Shown one piece after another: positions 5,098 to 5,141 of a stretch of 5,141 nucleotides of DNA (position 1 is its first letter; each line of letters starts with the position of its first letter). This DNA comes from an uncultured Clostridia bacterium (GTDB taxonomy: Bacteria; Bacillota; Clostridia; Christensenellales; DTU072), in assembly GCA_934274515.1 (NCBI GenBank), contig CAKQTC010000038.1:1-5141 (forward strand), in the 5' to 3' direction. Below the pieces are notes generated by a model. It did no database searches. It was not told where the DNA came from and saw only the letters and a program-made list of their open reading frames with translations. The translations under genes and the position numbers were made by a program.

Positions 5098-5141
5098 TGC
5101 GTGCGTGCGCGTGCTACACGTGCGCGCGCGTGCTACACGTG
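5098..5141. repeat. GC-rich 19-bp-period tandem repeat with CTA-loop hairpins
   Basis: Bases 5100-5122 match 5119-5141 at 22 of 23 positions (only 5106 T against 5125 C), a 19-base period with about two copies. The tract is about 70% G+C in an otherwise AT-rich genome. It is almost entirely alternating purine and pyrimidine, broken only at the CT steps. Each unit holds CGTG-CTA-CACG, a 4 bp stem with a CTA triloop (5110-5120 and 5129-5139). The first stem can be extended to 5098-5113 with 5117-5132 using 11 Watson-Crick and 5 G-T pairs. It fills the noncoding space after rep. A replication origin, minus-strand start or packaging signal is possible; none is shown. Confidence 0.8.

Larger units (their letters stand above)
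1..5141 (+). other. Near-complete microvirus (Microviridae) genome, plus-strand sense
   Basis: The window holds all the core microvirus genes once each, in one orientation, and nothing that looks like bacterial flanking DNA. The total length of about 5.1 kb is in the usual range for gokushovirus-like genomes. The two window ends share no overlapping sequence, so circularity is not proven, but one reading frame passes without a stop from the end of rep through the last base into base 1 and on to the stop at 134-136, as expected for a circle cut at an arbitrary point. Capsid gene order is VP1-VP3-VP2, followed by an orphan gene and VP4. All recognised genes and both unassigned ones stop with TAA. 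An integrated prophage is possible but no attachment site or host gene is visible. Confidence 0.75.

Noticed and set aside
5110..5141. GTGCTACACGTG resembles the conserved CACACGTGCTACA stretch of 16S rRNA
   Set aside because: The order of the blocks differs and the flanks do not match rRNA, so it is a short coincidence.

Overview
This window looks like the whole, or nearly whole, genome of a small single-stranded DNA phage of the family Microviridae, related to the gokushovirus-type lineages. The evidence is a length of about 5.1 kb, every convincing gene on one strand, a T-rich coding strand, and a recognisable set of microvirus proteins: major capsid protein VP1, internal scaffolding protein VP3, DNA pilot/minor spike protein VP2 and an HUH-type replication initiator VP4. 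Strong GGAGG ribosome binding sites precede VP1, VP3 and VP2, so the host probably uses Shine-Dalgarno initiation. I cannot name the host from sequence alone.

Layout. 2-136 is the 3' end of a small, very hydrophobic ORF that stays open across the join if the molecule is circular. 161-186 is a strong hairpin just ahead of VP1. 209-2191 is VP1. 2204-2608 is VP3. 2609-2705 is a gap rich in alternative stems. 2706-3593 is VP2, whose ATG is at 2706 rather than the in-frame TTG at 2691. 3596-4135 is an orphan gene with no recognised family. 4125-5096 is VP4 (Rep). 5098-5141 is a GC-rich tandem repeat that can fold into CTA-loop hairpins and runs to the last base of the window.

How it works together (family knowledge plus inference). 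VP4 nicks the double-stranded replicative form and drives rolling-circle replication to make plus strands. VP3 scaffolds assembly of VP1 into a T=1 capsid. VP2 is carried in the virion and helps deliver the DNA. The orphan gene and the small hydrophobic ORF are the two unexplained coding regions, and they are the places to look for lysis or host-interaction functions. No lysis gene is recognisable.

The most unusual items are the GC-rich, alternating purine-pyrimidine hairpin repeat directly after rep; the orphan gene between VP2 and VP4; a near-identical C-terminal tail shared by VP1 and VP2 (PN-x-[FI]-GF, 17 of 21 bases identical including the stop); a 15-base copy of the VP3 ribosome binding region inside VP2; and the structured VP3-VP2 gap. 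I saw no CRISPR, tRNA, rRNA or insertion sequence.
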